Assembly (NCBI GenBank): GCA_035771165.1 | Contig: JAWNZC010000087.1 | Location: 5,649,501-5,713,500 of the forward strand | Reading direction: 5' to 3' | DNA: 64,000 nucleotides | Source of the DNA: Paragorgia papillata | Taxonomy: Eukaryota > Cnidaria > Anthozoa > Scleralcyonacea > Coralliidae | Notes under the pieces: model-generated | Seen by the model: only the letters and a program-made list of their open reading frames with translations | Told to the model about the DNA's origin: nothing | The model's database searches: none | Part shown: piece after piece, positions 21,872-34,089 of the stretch | How the letters are laid out: every line of letters begins with the position of its first letter | Numbering within the stretch: the stretch's first letter is position 1 | Made by a program: the position numbers and the translations under genes

Positions 21872-22384
21872 AGTCATATCTAAACTGCTCTCTCTAGAGG
21901 TCCAGTAAGAACAATCCTTCATTGATCCAGTGTTACTACAGAAGGAAACCAGAGTAAACTAAACTAACTTTATTTATACTGGATAACTCTATCAGTCATA
22001 TCTAAACTGTTCTCTCTAGAGGTCCAGTAAGAACAATCCTTCACTGATCCAGTGTTACTACAGAAGAAAACCAGAGTAAACTAAACTAACTTTATTTATA
22101 CTGGATAACTCTATCAGTCGTATCTAAACTGTTCTCTCTAGAGGTCCAGTAAGAACCATCCTTCATTGATCCAGTGTTACTACAGAAGGAAACCAGAGTA
22201 AACTAAACTAACTTTATTTATACTGGATAACTCTATCAGTCATATCTAAACTGTTCTCTCTAGAGGTCCAGTAAGAACAATCCTCCACTGATCCAGTGTT
22301 ACTACAGAAAGAAACCAGAGTAAACTAAACTAACTTTATTTATACTGGATAACTCTATGAGTCATATCTAAACTGGTCTCTCTA
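21872..22384 (+). repeat. Minisatellite of about 123-bp units, left part
   Basis: Four-plus units carry CTCTCTAGAGGTCCAGTAAG, GATCCAGTGTTACTACAGAA and TTATACTGGATAACTC. The array resumes at 24858 after an inserted transposon. Units differ by few substitutions, so the array is young. Confidence 0.9.
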
Positions 22385-24857
22385 CAACCTCGTACCCAGG
22401 GTCTTATCTCCGCTCCCCCACCCACGTGTCTCCCAGAATATGGGAGATAACAAACTTTTCTTGTCAGGGTCGGGTGGTTACTTTGAAAATTTGTCGCAGT
22501 ACCTTGGGTGCAAGAATAAAATATCGAGGAAAGCTCATATTTGCGAAAATTAAACACTCCATGGAGAACAATATGGTATTAGTGAAGGAACAATTCTGAA
22601 CTTCGACCGAAAGTCTTCCGTCGTTCAATCCGACGACCAGAGTCTATTCTTCGAATGGATTTCTACAGTCATCAGTGATGTGATATTATTATTAATAGCC
22701 GCCTGAAGAGGGAACAGAGAGTTTTAAATGTTACAGTAAGCGGGTTTAAATTTCCTCACTATCAAGACTATGCTAAATTATTAATTTGGTTAACAATCGT
22801 TTGATCCTCCATTCGAAAGAAAGTGTGGAAATTATCGCACTGCATCTCTTGCAACTGGCCAACGCTCGCTGAGATTCAACACCTTGGGCTTGCAGTTGTC
22901 AACAACGCTTTGTTATTCTGTCCTTTAGAAATTCCAAGAGGTTAGGTCATTACCTTTACTATTTCTTTAAATTGATTTCTAAATCGCATCAATGCAACAG
23001 TTTCGTGCCGTTTCGTGCAGCGGCAGGTGTATAAAGTAGGCACTTATACTTCAATTGTATTGCTGATTTTTAAAACGCTAACCTTTTAACAACATTCATC
23101 ATAAAAGGAGCCACAAGTTCGTGTTATCAACTGTTATTTGTTAGCCTCAGTTTCATCAAAGTTGTCTATCAGTATTCAGTATCGCGTTTTACTTACTCAT
23201 GTTAACATTTTACAGTATTATTATATCGCTCGCTGAACGTTGTTGCTTGTTCAATGTTTTTCTTGTCACTGTATTACAAACAGAACTTACCACTCAACCA
23301 ACGCGAATGTTACCTAACCCGTTCTATGTTTCCTAAATTATGGAAAATACTTCGTTATAAGCGTTAAATTTTGAAAGATGCAAATTATTGCATGACCACC
23401 GTCCAAATAGTATATTTTAATAAAATAATATGTTTATACTTCGCTTCAGTCAACATCGTTCTTGAGACTCTATAAACAGCTCCGGCACATTTGTATTACC
23501 TTAAATATTACTTTGCTCCTGTATTCCTTCAGAGTTTACTGATACTGTCTGCTCTTTGGTTTTTAGGCAAACATTTCGTACAAACAACGCGTAACGAAAC
23601 GCTTGAAAACATTGACGTATTTGGCACAATATTAAAAACAACAAAGGCGAAGCGGCGGGACACAAATGACAAATCACACAAAACGGCTAACGAAAAATAG
23701 ACGGTGTATGTGTATTCGGGCAGACTTCGACGAACAAAACCCTAAGCGCTAATCAACTGAAGAGATTTATTTTACTATTTCAAGGGGAGCGGGTCTTTGT
23801 GTGATTCAGTTTAGCCACGTTTCTAAATAACCCACCCCCCAGTAAGTTATATTTTTGTCCTCGAAACACGTGACCAGCTCCAACCAGGGCACGATCGAGA
23901 ATAGACCTTATTCAAAAATGGCCGCCGAATTAGAATTCTTTTATGTGCATATAAATTAGCCCTTATGACCTCGTTTTAAAGTAAAAATTATTTTGAATTT
24001 CACACATGAAAACGAGTTCATAAGGACTAATTTATATGTATATAAAAAAAATTTAATTCGGTGGCCATTTTTGAATAAGGTCTATTGCATAGAAAATCAG
24101 CCACTTTCATGGGGCAGTTCGCAGGCCACGTGCGTGCTGGCTCACGTCAGTTGTCGGCCGACTTACACACACACGCAAAACAATAAGAAGTTAACTGTCC
24201 ATATATAGCCAAAAACAAAATCAAGACAAAGAAAAATCAATCAAAGTTATCTGATAGTTGAGATATCTATTTACCCTTCATAGTTGATTGGGTTTGTTTT
24301 TATCGGTCAACTCGTCACTTCGTCAGTCGTCAAGCATACTTTCCACGACTGATTCGAACTTTAAATCCGTTTTAAAGGTCAATTGGGTACACACATCTGC
24401 CAAAAAAAAACACAATTCGACTTCTTTGGGGGTAGTAAACGGCCAACAAACAACAGATTTTAGTCATTTTACATGGAAGTTTACGATACTAGATCGCACA
24501 TTGTTCTTCGTCTAATTTTTCCGCCATATTTGATTTCAAGCTCAGGAAATGCTTGATATCCTACAATATCCCTAGTATCCTCTTCAACAGATCCATTATT
24601 TTCCTTTATCTTCCTAATTTTAACGTATGAACCCACACCATAACGCTCCTTCGCTCCTTATTCATCTCGCGTCAGCCTCGCTTGGTCTCGCGTGTATTGA
24701 TGACGTTTACACGCAAGATATTCGTTCTACGCATGCGTAGCTAATCCAGGTCAACCTGGATTGGGTCCCAGTCGACAGCCGCAATTTCCGATCGTGGTCT
24801 TTTCGCAGCAGTGGGCGGGGGCGGGGGAGCGGAGATAAGACCCTGGGTACGAGGTTG
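22385..24857. mobile_element. DNA transposon, 2.47 kb, 9-bp target duplication
   Basis: The ends are inverted copies starting CAACCTCGTACCCAGGGTCT; the paired region is about 35-40 bp. Flanks are GTCTCTCTA (22376-22384) and TTCTCTCTA (24858-24866). The intact minisatellite unit reads GTTCTCTCTAGAGG, so this is a 9-bp duplication with one later substitution. No transposase frame is present. The terminal motif is shared with the elements at 29623 and 54355. The 9-bp duplication fits Mutator-like elements; that class assignment is inference. Confidence 0.85.
23904..24082. mobile_element. TA-flanked foldback MITE, copy 1
   Basis: The inverted ends start GACCTTATTCAAAAATGGCC and TA dinucleotides flank both sides (23902-23903, 24083-24084). 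It is palindromic through most of its 179 bp and nested inside the 22385-24857 transposon. A second copy is at 31730-31917. Confidence 0.8.
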
Positions 24858-25166
24858 TTCTCTCTAGAGGTCCAGTAAGGATCATCCCTCATTGATCCAG
24901 TGTTACTACAGAAGAAAACCAGAGTAAACTAAACTAACTTTATTTATACTGGATAACTCTATCAGTCATATCTAAACTGTTCTCTCTAGAGGTCCAGTAA
25001 GGATCATCGCTCATTGATCCAGTGTTACTACAGAAGAAAACCAGAGTAAACTAAACTAACTTTATTTATACTGGATAACTCTATCAGTCATATCTAAACT
25101 GTTCTCTCTAGAGGTCCAGTAAGGATCATCGCTCATTGATCCAGTGTTACTACAGAAGGAAACCAG
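24858..25166 (+). repeat. Minisatellite of about 123-bp units, right part
   Basis: This continues the 21872 array after the inserted element: two full units plus a partial one that ends at CCAGAGTA. Confidence 0.9.
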
Positions 25167-25396
25167 AGTACCCAGAGAATACCTGTGGTGTTTGGTACAG
25201 TCATGGAATATACTACCAAAAACTATTACAACAAAAAACCATCACACTCTCAAACTTCAAGAAGTTACTATTCAACTACTACATCAGCGCACTTAACAAC
25301 ACATATGACGTAGGCAACCCACGAACATGGAAAAGCATATGTTTAAAATGCAACACAGCTCTAAGCCTTGTGAACCCACCATCGTGTTGCTTTTAG
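25167..25396 (+). pseudogene. LINE C-terminal fragment
   Basis: A short frame ending TLSNFKKLLFNYYISALNNTYDVG, RTWKSICLKCNTA and NPPSCCF, then a stop. This layout (TFK...L..YY..L, RTWK..C..C, ..CCF) is typical of the very C-terminus of some LINE reverse transcriptases. Everything upstream is missing, and the fragment abuts the minisatellite. It is a 5'-truncated remnant; the clade is uncertain. Confidence 0.5.
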
Positions 25397-26344
25397 TAGA
25401 TATCGCCGTAAATTTAATGTATTTAATGTTGTATATCGATCGTTATGTATTTTTGAAGTAACTGTTAAATCGTACTTATTTGGGGGGCGCAGTAATAGGC
25501 GAGTTTCAGGGTGTTGCGCGCGCATCATTTCTCAAAAAAACTGGCAAGCTCCACTCAAAGTAAACATACTATTTAAAATCAACAAGGTATAGATACAGTT
25601 TCTGAATGTTTAACAAGTCTGTTTGCCATTGCTTACTTTGTGGGGAGCCCGCCAGGAGCCCGCCAATTTCTTTGCAAAACGATGCGTGCGCAATACCTTG
25701 AAATTCTCCTATTGGCACTAGCTGTTGCGGTTACCCAGCCTATTGTCTTAATGTATATATTTAAAGTCAAACTGGAAACACTCTTCGCAGAGGTAAAAGA
25801 CACAGGCGCTAACCACCGCCACCAATTCTCCGTATAAAGCCGTTCGATAATGTGTTTTATTATACAACTGCATTAAAAACTGTCCAAATAACGCTAAAAA
25901 TGAGTGCAAATATACAGCGATATTTGGATAGTTAGTTATTTGCACTGGTTGTTTGGATTGTTAGCCAATCAAATTTATCACACTGGAGACTACTTCGTGT
26001 ATGCTTATTATTTTGTCTTGGTGCAAGTCACGCTACTTCTCTGGCCTTTTTAGAGTTTTCTTTTTCCATAAAAATTTGTTGATCAGAGCAGTTGTATAAT
26101 AAATCTCTTATAAAATGTTTTGGTGTGTAGTATCGCTGTATATTTTTACTCGTTGTTTACACGGCACAACTCGTAAAAAGTATACAGCGATACTACACAC
26201 CAAAACATCTAATAAGATATATTAATTAACCTTAAGCACAATGTAACTCGCTAAGTTCCATTCCCGCCTGCGGCTCAGATCCATTTTCTGCTTTCTTTTA
26301 CTTTATGAACGTATATGAAAGTGAAACCTCTGTTACGACTTCGC
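25397..26344. other. Non-coding, with a hairpin at 26095-26215
   Basis: No gene was recognised. AAAATGTTTTGGTGTGTAGT (26112-26131) is mirrored near 26187-26206, around an ACGAGTTGTGC-type loop, giving a foldback of about 110 bp. Confidence 0.45.
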
Positions 26345-26429
26345 CTAGCCTGCGTAGCGGGCGTTTCTGCGCGCTAAAGGAAGCCCAGTCTCCCAAACGG
26401 CCACGTGTAACGCCTGCTGCGCAGGCTAG
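26345..26429. repeat. Short palindromic MITE with CTAGCCTGCG ends
   Basis: CTAGCCTGCGTAGC...GGCGTT faces AACGCCTGCTGCGCAGGCTAG. It is 85 bp long, with a G+C-rich composition unlike its surroundings. Confidence 0.6.
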
Positions 26430-26712
26430 ACTTCGCCTGGCTTGGAACAGTTGTTTTTGGTCCAAAAATTTAATAATTTTACATTTATAAAATAATGTAC
26501 ATTAAATAGACTATATTAGAGCACCTTTGTCATTTGTGTATGTAGTCCAGAGTAAGTCTACTTCTCCAGTTCGACAACTTGGAAGCAATCCGTTACGAAA
26601 TTACGACAATAACTCAAGAAAAGTGATTCTGCTTTCATTAACATTCTATTGAGGTCCATATGCATCGCTAAGCTAGAAAAAAGATAACAAAAATGAATTA
26701 CCTGGGATTCTG

Positions 26713-26908
26713 TAAGGAAGGAAGGGAGGGAGAGAGTGAGGGAGAGAGTGAGTGAGGGAGGGAGGGAGGGAGGGAGAAAAGGAAGGAAGGAAGGAAGAAA
26801 AGAAGGAAGGGAGGAAGGAAGGAAGGAAGGAAGGAGGGAAGGAAGGAAGGAAGGAAGGAAGGAAGGAAGGAAGGAAGGAAGGAAGGAAGGAAGGAAGGAA
26901 GGAAGGGA
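26713..26908. repeat. (GGAA)n microsatellite
   Basis: A purine-only array of GGAA/GGGA units inside the last intron of the TBC-like gene. Confidence 0.95.
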
Positions 26909-27506
26909 AGTGTACTTACTGGTAAAACTGCAAATTGCGATCTGTCCTTGGAACATCTTTGTCAATTATTTTCAAAAAATGGCGTAAATTTTCAATGTTT
27001 ATCTTTTTCTTATTTACATTTACCTAAACAATAAAAAACATTATTTATTATGTATTTTAAAATTATTTCACCTCAGAAAGCAAGAAAGAAGAACAAAGGA
27101 ATATTTTTAATACCTGTGCAACTATTTTCAAAAACATCATTTGTTGTTTTTCAATCGTATTAGTTTCTTCTAGTGCACTATCTGCTGTGTTATTGTTAGT
27201 ATTTGATGCATACCCAGGACAAAGAAAGCGTTGTAATTCTTCATTACTGCCGCCATCTTTTGAAAGAGCTTTCTCAAGTTCTGTTTTCCATCATTCTTTT
27301 AAAACATGCGTTCAACATTGATAGCTTCTTTTTCCCTAGAAGAAAAAACAAAAAAACCCATTTTTTCCTCTTTCCTACACCCCATTCCAAGATGATTAAA
27401 GGTATGCCAAACTAAATTGGTTGTTTCAAGACTGAAGGCCAAGTGTAAGATTAACAGACTGATGAACTGATGTACATGTATTAGGCTTCTTTAAATAAAG
27501 TGTATT

Positions 27507-28004
27507 ATCATTCATTTCGTTTCTATCCTGCATTCTGATTGGTTAATTCACCTGCAAATAACTGAGTGCAAATAATTTTTTTCTTGCAAATAATATTATG
27601 GGCATGCGCACTAGCAATGGCGCTGCTTGACTGCAAATCATTTTCATAAACATGGTGGCTAGTTCTTCAGGTATCCAAGGAAATAATCGAGAGTATTTAG
27701 AAGCGTTCATAACGACAATGTACTTCAGAAAAGAAATAGTTAAAAGGAAGATTTAGTGAGATAAAAAGCAACACTCGTGCCAACAAAAAGTAAGTTTTAC
27801 GAAGATTTTAGTATGCCGAAGACACAGAGAAGAGTGGCGATCTCTAACTTCAGGCATTTCAGATTTTTAACTAATTTATGAATGATAAATCAATTATTGA
27901 ACTCGTCTATCGCAAAATATCATGATTTGTCAGTGTCTCGCTACCATTAGTAGCTCGCCACTGACAAATCATGATATTTTGCTCAGACTCGTCCAATAAT
28001 TGAT
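27507..28004. mobile_element. MITE of about 500 bp with 45-bp hairpin, copy 1
   Basis: Reverse-complement copy of 43531-44039. Its right end contains a hairpin in which GCAAAATATCATGATTTGTC faces GACAAATCATGATATTTTGC. The similarity stops at the same end words in both copies (ATCATTCATT and AATAATTGAT), which defines the element. No coding frame. Confidence 0.7.
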
Positions 28005-28834
28005 AATTATTATTCGATTTATTTTTATCTTTCTTTTAATTGCTAATCTAATTGCTAATTTAATTGCTAATCTAGAAATAACAGTCTGCTCATGCGCATT
28101 AGCCGGAGATGTTGTTTTGCAGCAAATAATATTTTGCTCATGCGCGTTACACTCAATTTCGGCAAACGTAAATCGCTCGTTCAGCCAAGCTGGAAAGAAA
28201 TGAATGGACATAATTACAGGTAAACAATGTGAAATAAAAAATAAATCGAATAATAAAGTAAAAATTACAGTAAAAATTCGTGAAATACAAAAACAATCCA
28301 TATCACCAATTCACCATATGCATGAAACATTGTACAACTGACTTACCCGTATAAAGTTAGTCACTTAGCCAAAATAAATGCATAATTTATGACACGCCAG
28401 CTTGTGATGACTGTTGAAGGTCGAAACCACTTTATCAAAATACTTCAAACAGTCGAGCCTCTGTTTTCAGTGGTCTGCGGTCTCAAGATAGGAAACATTG
28501 AACTATGATTGCATGAAGCCAAAAATCTGATATATCCTATGTACAAAGAAACATTTGGATGAGAGACAAAACAATGGAGAAAAACTTACACCATTGACTT
28601 GATAACTGACACGTCCCGCATCAGAATCACTAGCACGAGATGATGGCTTAAAAATATAAAAGTGATATTAATGTACAGGTTTTACAGCACAAAGCAATTA
28701 ACCTAAGCAAGTAGTCATTCAGTTCTTCCATCAATCAGTCAGTGTGTGTATACAGGGTGTCCCCCAAAAAATGCCTCCCATTCATTTATGAGGCGCACCC
28801 ATTGAACTATAAGAAGACTGGAACGATAACTCAG

Positions 28835-28991
28835 GGGGGGGCATTCTCGTCCCCAGAGCCTCTCCCGTGCTGGCGCGCTGAAAAGGCTCTGGGAATCCAA
28901 ACCGGAACACCAAGATTCTTTGGTGTTCTTTCTAAAGCGCATGCGTTTAAGTTCGCGGTTTGGGAGTTGGACACGAGATCATCGGCAATTG
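28835..28991. mobile_element. Partial copy of the CATTCTCGTCCCCAGAG element
   Basis: This matches one end of the element at 29623-30436 through GTTGGACACGAGATCATCG. It is interrupted at 28992 by the hAT-like MITE. Confidence 0.75.
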
Positions 28992-29622
28992 CAGTGTTTC
29001 CACTTTCCAGGAAATTTCCTGTTTCAAGGAAATTTGACTGTAAAAAGGAATTTTTTAGGATGAAGGAAAATTCAAGGAAATCTAAGAAAATTCTGGAAAT
29101 CTAAGGAAATTTTGCTAAAAGTAAAACAATATTTTCAAATGTCAAACTTTTGTATGTTTTTAGTAGTTTGTTCGAGTCCCAACTTGAAAATATTATATTA
29201 TTATTATATGAAGTACCCCCAACTGGCACATCACATGACGTCACTGACGTGTAAACTGTAAAGCAGTTTTATTCTTAAGTTGTTGGAAAAGATTTAAGAT
29301 CTTTCAACATTTAGACGTAGTTTACTTTACACTTCTAGCCAAGTATGCTTACTTGCTTAGTATGAATGTATGGCTATGATATGCAGTTATGGTGACATGG
29401 TGTACTAACTGTACTGTTAGTCACACTGTCACAGGTAGTGTACTAGTGTACAGTGTACTGTAACTACTGTTTAAGATTCATTTTAAGATTTATGAATGTT
29501 TAACACTTTAACTTGAATTGGTTAAAATAAACAAGACGCCTGGTGAGGCGTTCACTCGGGCTACTGCAAAATCACAGTGCTATATATAGTAGGTGAAGGT
29601 GTTTTGCAATCATATACATACG

Positions 29623-30436
29623 CATTCTCGTCCCCAGAGCCTCTCCCGTGCTGGCGCGCTGAAAAGGCTCTGGGGGAATCCATATATCATCGCGATCTGA
29701 TTGGTTGTTCAAATTCAAAGGCCTAGTATAACGATGGAGCTTAGTGAATGTTTATAAATAAACAGTATTTGAGACACGAAAACTGACAACGAAGCACAAT
29801 TCTAATCATAGTTCTAATCCGAACATTTTTCAAAGCAATCAACCCGTTTCCCATTATATAATTAAATCAAACACAGAAGACAGACAGCAATTTAAAATCG
29901 ATAGGCGATAGACGAATATTAGACAGCAGTCACAGCACACTGCTGGCTGTTCGTGCATGGTACATATATTAATAAGAATCTCATTGAAATATACACGTCA
30001 AATATAAACGAACGGTGCAACATATTAAAGAGAACTACCTTCGCTAAAAGAAGCCGTAAATACGAAGAAATTCCGACGCGGCTCTAGTATTGCCAAGCTC
30101 TGAAGCGAACTCGTAAATTTTAATGCCTTTTGCCCCGCCGAATAAACGCGGCGATGAGCTAAACTCAGCAGGGACCTTCTTCGAACGGAATATACCACAA
30201 TCAGAATTGTTCCAAAGTCAAACGAGTCAATACGAGACAGCCAAAGCGCCAGAATCGAAAACGAAAGGAAAATTATATTGCAAACAACTGTCGATGATCT
30301 CGTGTCCAACTCCCAAACCGCGAACTTAAACGCATGCGCTTTAGAAAGAACACCAAAGAATATTGGTGTTCCGGTTTGGATTCCCCCAGAGCCTTTTCAG
30401 CGCGCCAGCACGGGAGAGGCTCTGGGGACGAGAATG
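29623..30436. mobile_element. DNA transposon, 814 bp, 9-bp target duplication
   Basis: The terminal inverted repeats are about 58 bp, starting CATTCTCGTCCCCAGAGCCT. The duplication ATACATACG occurs at 29614-29622 and 30437-30445. The homologous empty site in the copy at 52825-54118 (near 53500, minus strand) reads once, with one substitution. No coding capacity. Confidence 0.9.
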
Positions 30437-30979
30437 ATACATACGCAGGTTGTCACATGCAGTGCTAAGATCTAAAGTCTATTAAACACATTGGTCACAG
30501 ACAAAAGTCAAAACACAATCCAATTCTCCGATAGAAAACACAAAGTGTCACCTGCAAGTTCACTTAATGAACGGCGTGTGCGATTGTAAGCGTATATAAT
30601 AATATCAAGATACTTGCCAGCGACATTACTGCCCAATAACTATGTCTGTGAACATAACACACAAAACACATCCGAGACGAGAAAGGGCACTCGCATGCAG
30701 TCATGCACTAGCTGGTCACATGCATAGATAGTCACATGCCTCTGTTTCGCAAAGCTTATTGGTCAATATCGCCAGCGGCCGCGCGGAGGACTAATAACGC
30801 GTCGCAAAAAAATAATAATAAAAATAAAAATAATCGCGAAACCTAGACTCGTCTACCTGCGGTAGCCCGAGTAATAAATAAAAGAAAAGTGCTCAGGTAG
30901 GAAAAATTAAAAATCAGAAAGTTTGAAGAAATGTTATGGCGTTACGCGATCCCGGGGCCTGAGCCTAGCAGCCGACCTA

Positions 30980-31260
30980 CTCCTCAAATCAGTAGAGCGA
31001 GACATAGACGATGTTTGCATCGCTTCCGAAGCGACAGTTTCGTTAACCGCAGATCAATTTCAATGCAATCACGAGGTGTATTCTTATGTAGCACGTGATA
31101 GCTTGTTTACGAGTTAACAATGGGATTCAATGGGATGTTTATCACGTGGTACATGAGAATACACCTCGTGATTGCTTTAATATTGATCCGCGGTTAAAAA
31201 AACTGACACTTCGGAAGCGATAAAAAAATCATCCATGTCTCGCTCTACTGATTTGAGTAA
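30980..31260. mobile_element. Palindromic MITE nested in hAT-like element
   Basis: CTCAAATCAGTAGAGCGAGA faces TCTCGCTCTACTGATTTGAG; most of the 280 bp is self-complementary. The copy at 52825-54118 lacks it, and there the sequence runs straight from the left flank to the right flank, near 53075-53095. Confidence 0.8.
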
Positions 31261-31729
31261 TAACACCTTCCCAGAATGCATTGCTAGCTGTGTTTAATAA
31301 CTTTAAGCTTGCGATTGTTACATCTGATGCAAAATCTGATGGAGTTTTGAGACTTGGCAGACTAAAACACCACAATACTATAAAAATGTACCTTCTGTTA
31401 ATCAAGGAATTTGAAGGAAATTTCAAGGAAATTACATTCTCATTTCAAGGAAATTAAAGGAATTTTTAAGACCGGAAAAGGAAATTTCGACATTTCATTG
31501 TGGAAACACTGTATTGCCGCTACAAGTTTCAACTCACTGAAGGTAGACAACATGAGAGATGAACTGTCAAAAGTAAGTTTATTTTAATGATTTACGGAAC
31601 TGTATAAGTTAAAATACGGCAACATTTTCCAAGTTTATATATATAACAAGTACAACAACTGTAAAGCTAGTGTGCGGTTAGTGTAAACAAAAACAGTTCA
31701 CACCTCATTACCTCGCAGACTTTGAGATA

Positions 31730-31917
31730 GACCTTATTCATTATAAATGGCCGCAATTAATATTCTTTTATGTGCATATACATTAGCTCTTATGAACTCG
31801 TTCACATGTACGAAATTCAAAAGAATATCTTTACTTCTAACGAGTTCATCAGGGCTGATTTAATTATATGTACGTAAAAGAATATTAATTAATTGGCAGC
31901 CATTTATGAATAAAGTC
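31730..31917. mobile_element. TA-flanked foldback MITE, copy 2
   Basis: Related to 23904-24082: the ends are GACCTTATTCATTATAAATG and its near-complement, with TA on both sides (31728-31729, 31918-31919). Confidence 0.8.
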
Positions 31918-32081
31918 TATAGCTACGAGAAATTTCGCTAAAACCGACGCGATTTTTTGGCACTTTCAAGGAAGACTTTCCAACATCCTGTTGAGCGTTG
32001 TGTTACACCATTACATGTAAGACGTCACGTCTTTTTTCAACGCACAAAGAACATCCTTGAATCGAGGTAAGATTAGCTTTG

Positions 32082-32352
32082 TTTAACAATCCTGCAATGT
32101 CTGGCATAGGGCTTGATACCACGCCAATAACTACAGTACCAGCACTAGTGTGCTTAACAAGGATACAGTAATGTAAACTACGACATTTGGAGGGTGTAGC
32201 TCCGTCGGAGAGGGTTTACCCTAATAGCTGAGGAACAGTTTACAGGAACAGGCGATCCACCAAGACGGGTGCGGTCTTATAGGTAGAGCAGCTCCAGGCA
32301 AACCTAAACTCCCAACTAACTTGTAGCAATGTTGCCGAGAATTACCCTCTCC
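32082..32352 (+). repeat. 271-bp direct repeat, left copy
   Basis: Close to identical with 34090-34360 (about a dozen substitutions, same length). Its start TTTAACA and end ACCCTCTCC are shared with the right copy; flanks differ. It may be an LTR-like terminal repeat or a duplicated unit. Confidence 0.85.
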
Positions 32353-34089
32353 TAACAGAACTACTGTCACACATAAAGTGGAGAAGTAACTTGCCAAATG
32401 ATAATCAATGGTTCCGAAATTACCATACCGACCTGGACCTAAGAAAGCCACCAGGGGCCAACCAACAGAGAAATGGTGAAAGCTGCATTTGAACAACCAA
32501 CATCCAGGTGACCATCAATGAACGGAACCCGTACGCAAAGCCAGAAGCAAAGGCCCATGCCTGCAACATAGAAAAGCAACAAACGGGCCCTTTCCAGAGC
32601 AGGTAGACAAGTACATAGCAAACAACAGCAAGCAACGAGCTGGACCTAAGAGCAGCTGAAGAGCCCAATAAACTTACATTACACTAAGCAAAAACCGGAC
32701 AAGCCGGTACTGTTAAGCACAAACTACTACCCATTACAGCACACTACGGCACATTTTCTCGCAGTAGCCAAGAACACACCCTACAAATTAAGTTATCACC
32801 CAGAGTAGCCGGGGCACAGACCTGATGTACAGGCATGGCAACACAAATTACCAACAGCTAGGCACAAGCTACTACTACACATAATTACAGCACATAATTA
32901 CAGCACACTACTGCACATTTTCTTGGAGTAGCCAAGAACACACCCTACATAAGTTATCACCCGGAGTAGCCGGGGAACAGACCAGATGTACTGGCGCGAA
33001 ACACACAAGTGAACAGGTCAGGACCAGAGGACCCCCACATGACTGTGCAACAGCAGGGGGCACAAATACAGACCCCCAACGTCTGTATGGCAAAGTTGCA
33101 CAGTACGGACCCACACACACTGAGGACCCCCCCCCCCCCACTTGACTGCAACAGCAGGGGAGCACAAATACAGACCCCCAACGTCTGTATGGCAATGTTG
33201 CACAGTACGGACCCGCACACACTGAGGACCCCCCCCCCCCCACTTGACAGTGCAACAGCAGGGGAGCACAAATACAGGCCCCCAACGCCTGTATGATAAG
33301 CAGTGTTGCACAGTACGGACCCGCATAACGACATCGCCAATACAATTAAAGAGACCCCTGCACAACAGGGCAATGGCAGGGGAGCACAAATACACCGCCC
33401 CAGTGACAGTACGGCAGCAGAAAGCACAATACAGTTCCAACGACTGTATGGCAGCAGTAAAGCACAGCTACAGTCACCCACAACTGTAGTATAGCAAAGT
33501 AGCACAAAGGAGCCCGCCGCAACTGCAGATGACAACAACGTAGCGCAATGCAGATCCCCAGCAACAGTACAACAGCGAGGCACCATAGGACAAAGGCAGT
33601 CACCCAGGGTACATGCGGACAAAGGCAGTCACCCATGGTACCGTAGAACAAAGGCAGTCACCCAGTGTACAGGAGGATAATGGCAGTCACCCAGGGTACA
33701 GGAGGACAAAGGCAGTCACCCAGGGTACCATTGGACAAAGGCAGTCACCCAGGGTACAGGAGCACAAACATGGCCTCTGCAACTGTGGGATAGTAAATAG
33801 CACCAACGCAACGCGGAACCCCCGAAACTGTATGACAGCAAGGAACATTGGCACAAATGCAGTCCCCCACCAGCAAGAAGATTACAGCAAAGTCGCACAT
33901 GCCACCACGTAGCAACTGTACGACAGCAAGGTACATTAGCACAAATGCAGTCCCTCCGTAACAATATGATAGCAAAGTAGCACACATGCGACCACCTAGG
34001 TGAAGTGTCACATACGGCAGTCCCGAGGGACCTGTGGAGCAACAACAGACACATCGCATGATGTTAATTATTTTTATTTAATAAATACA
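32353..34089. repeat. GC-richer interior with two tandem arrays
   Basis: About three units of about 100 bp (33020-33330) each hold an ACGTCTGTATGGCA-type word, a GCACAGTACGGACC word and a poly-C tract. About six units of about 30 bp (33590-33772) hold AGGCAGTCACCCAGGGTACA. Long open frames on both strands here come from the repeats, with no recognisable protein. CAGCA/GCAC-rich words continue to 34000. Confidence 0.6.

Larger units (their letters stand above)
26558..28646 (-). pseudogene. TBC-domain (Rab GAP) gene, TBC1D16-like, core exons missing
   Basis: TBC proteins activate GTP hydrolysis by Rab GTPases. Minus-strand exons: 28646-28590 (SSRASDSDAGRVSY; weak), 27335-27114 (WKTELEKALSKDGG...; its first part is frame-broken), 27023-26920 (VNVNKKK...LRHFLKIIDKDVPRTDRNLQFYQ) and 26672-26558 (LAMHMDLNRMLMKAESLFL..., then stop). 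Each has AG and GT at its borders. KDVPRTDR is the TBC motif with the arginine finger, and LAMHMD is like the TBC1D16 C-terminus. Between these last two exons only 247 bp remain, mostly a GGAA microsatellite, so the part with the glutamine finger (YSQGM) and about 150 residues is absent. Both junctions are phase 2, so a splice would stay in frame. Confidence 0.6.
28992..31511. mobile_element. hAT-like non-autonomous element with two nested insertions
   Basis: The ends are inverted: CAGTGTTTCCAC and GTGGAAACACTG. CAGTG termini are usual for hAT elements. A colinear copy in reverse orientation is at 52825-54118 (1294 bp). The extra length here is accounted for by the insertions at 29623-30436 and 30980-31260, plus other indels. 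GGAAATTT-type subterminal repeats are dense at both ends. No transposase. No clean 8-bp target duplication was seen. Confidence 0.75.

Noticed and set aside
28742..28800. GGTGTCCCCCAAAAAA resembling a mariner-type terminus
   Set aside because: No matching inverted end and no transposase were found nearby.
31555..31580. Possible first coding exon of the SSUH2-like gene (ATG then GTAAGT)
   Set aside because: A start codon and donor are present near 31554-31575, but there is no conserved sequence and it is 3.6 kb from the first recognised exon. Too weak to call.
32908..34059. Overlapping open frames of 95-221 codons on the minus and plus strands
   Set aside because: They follow tandem arrays with poly-C tracts, no domain was recognised, and both strands are equally open.
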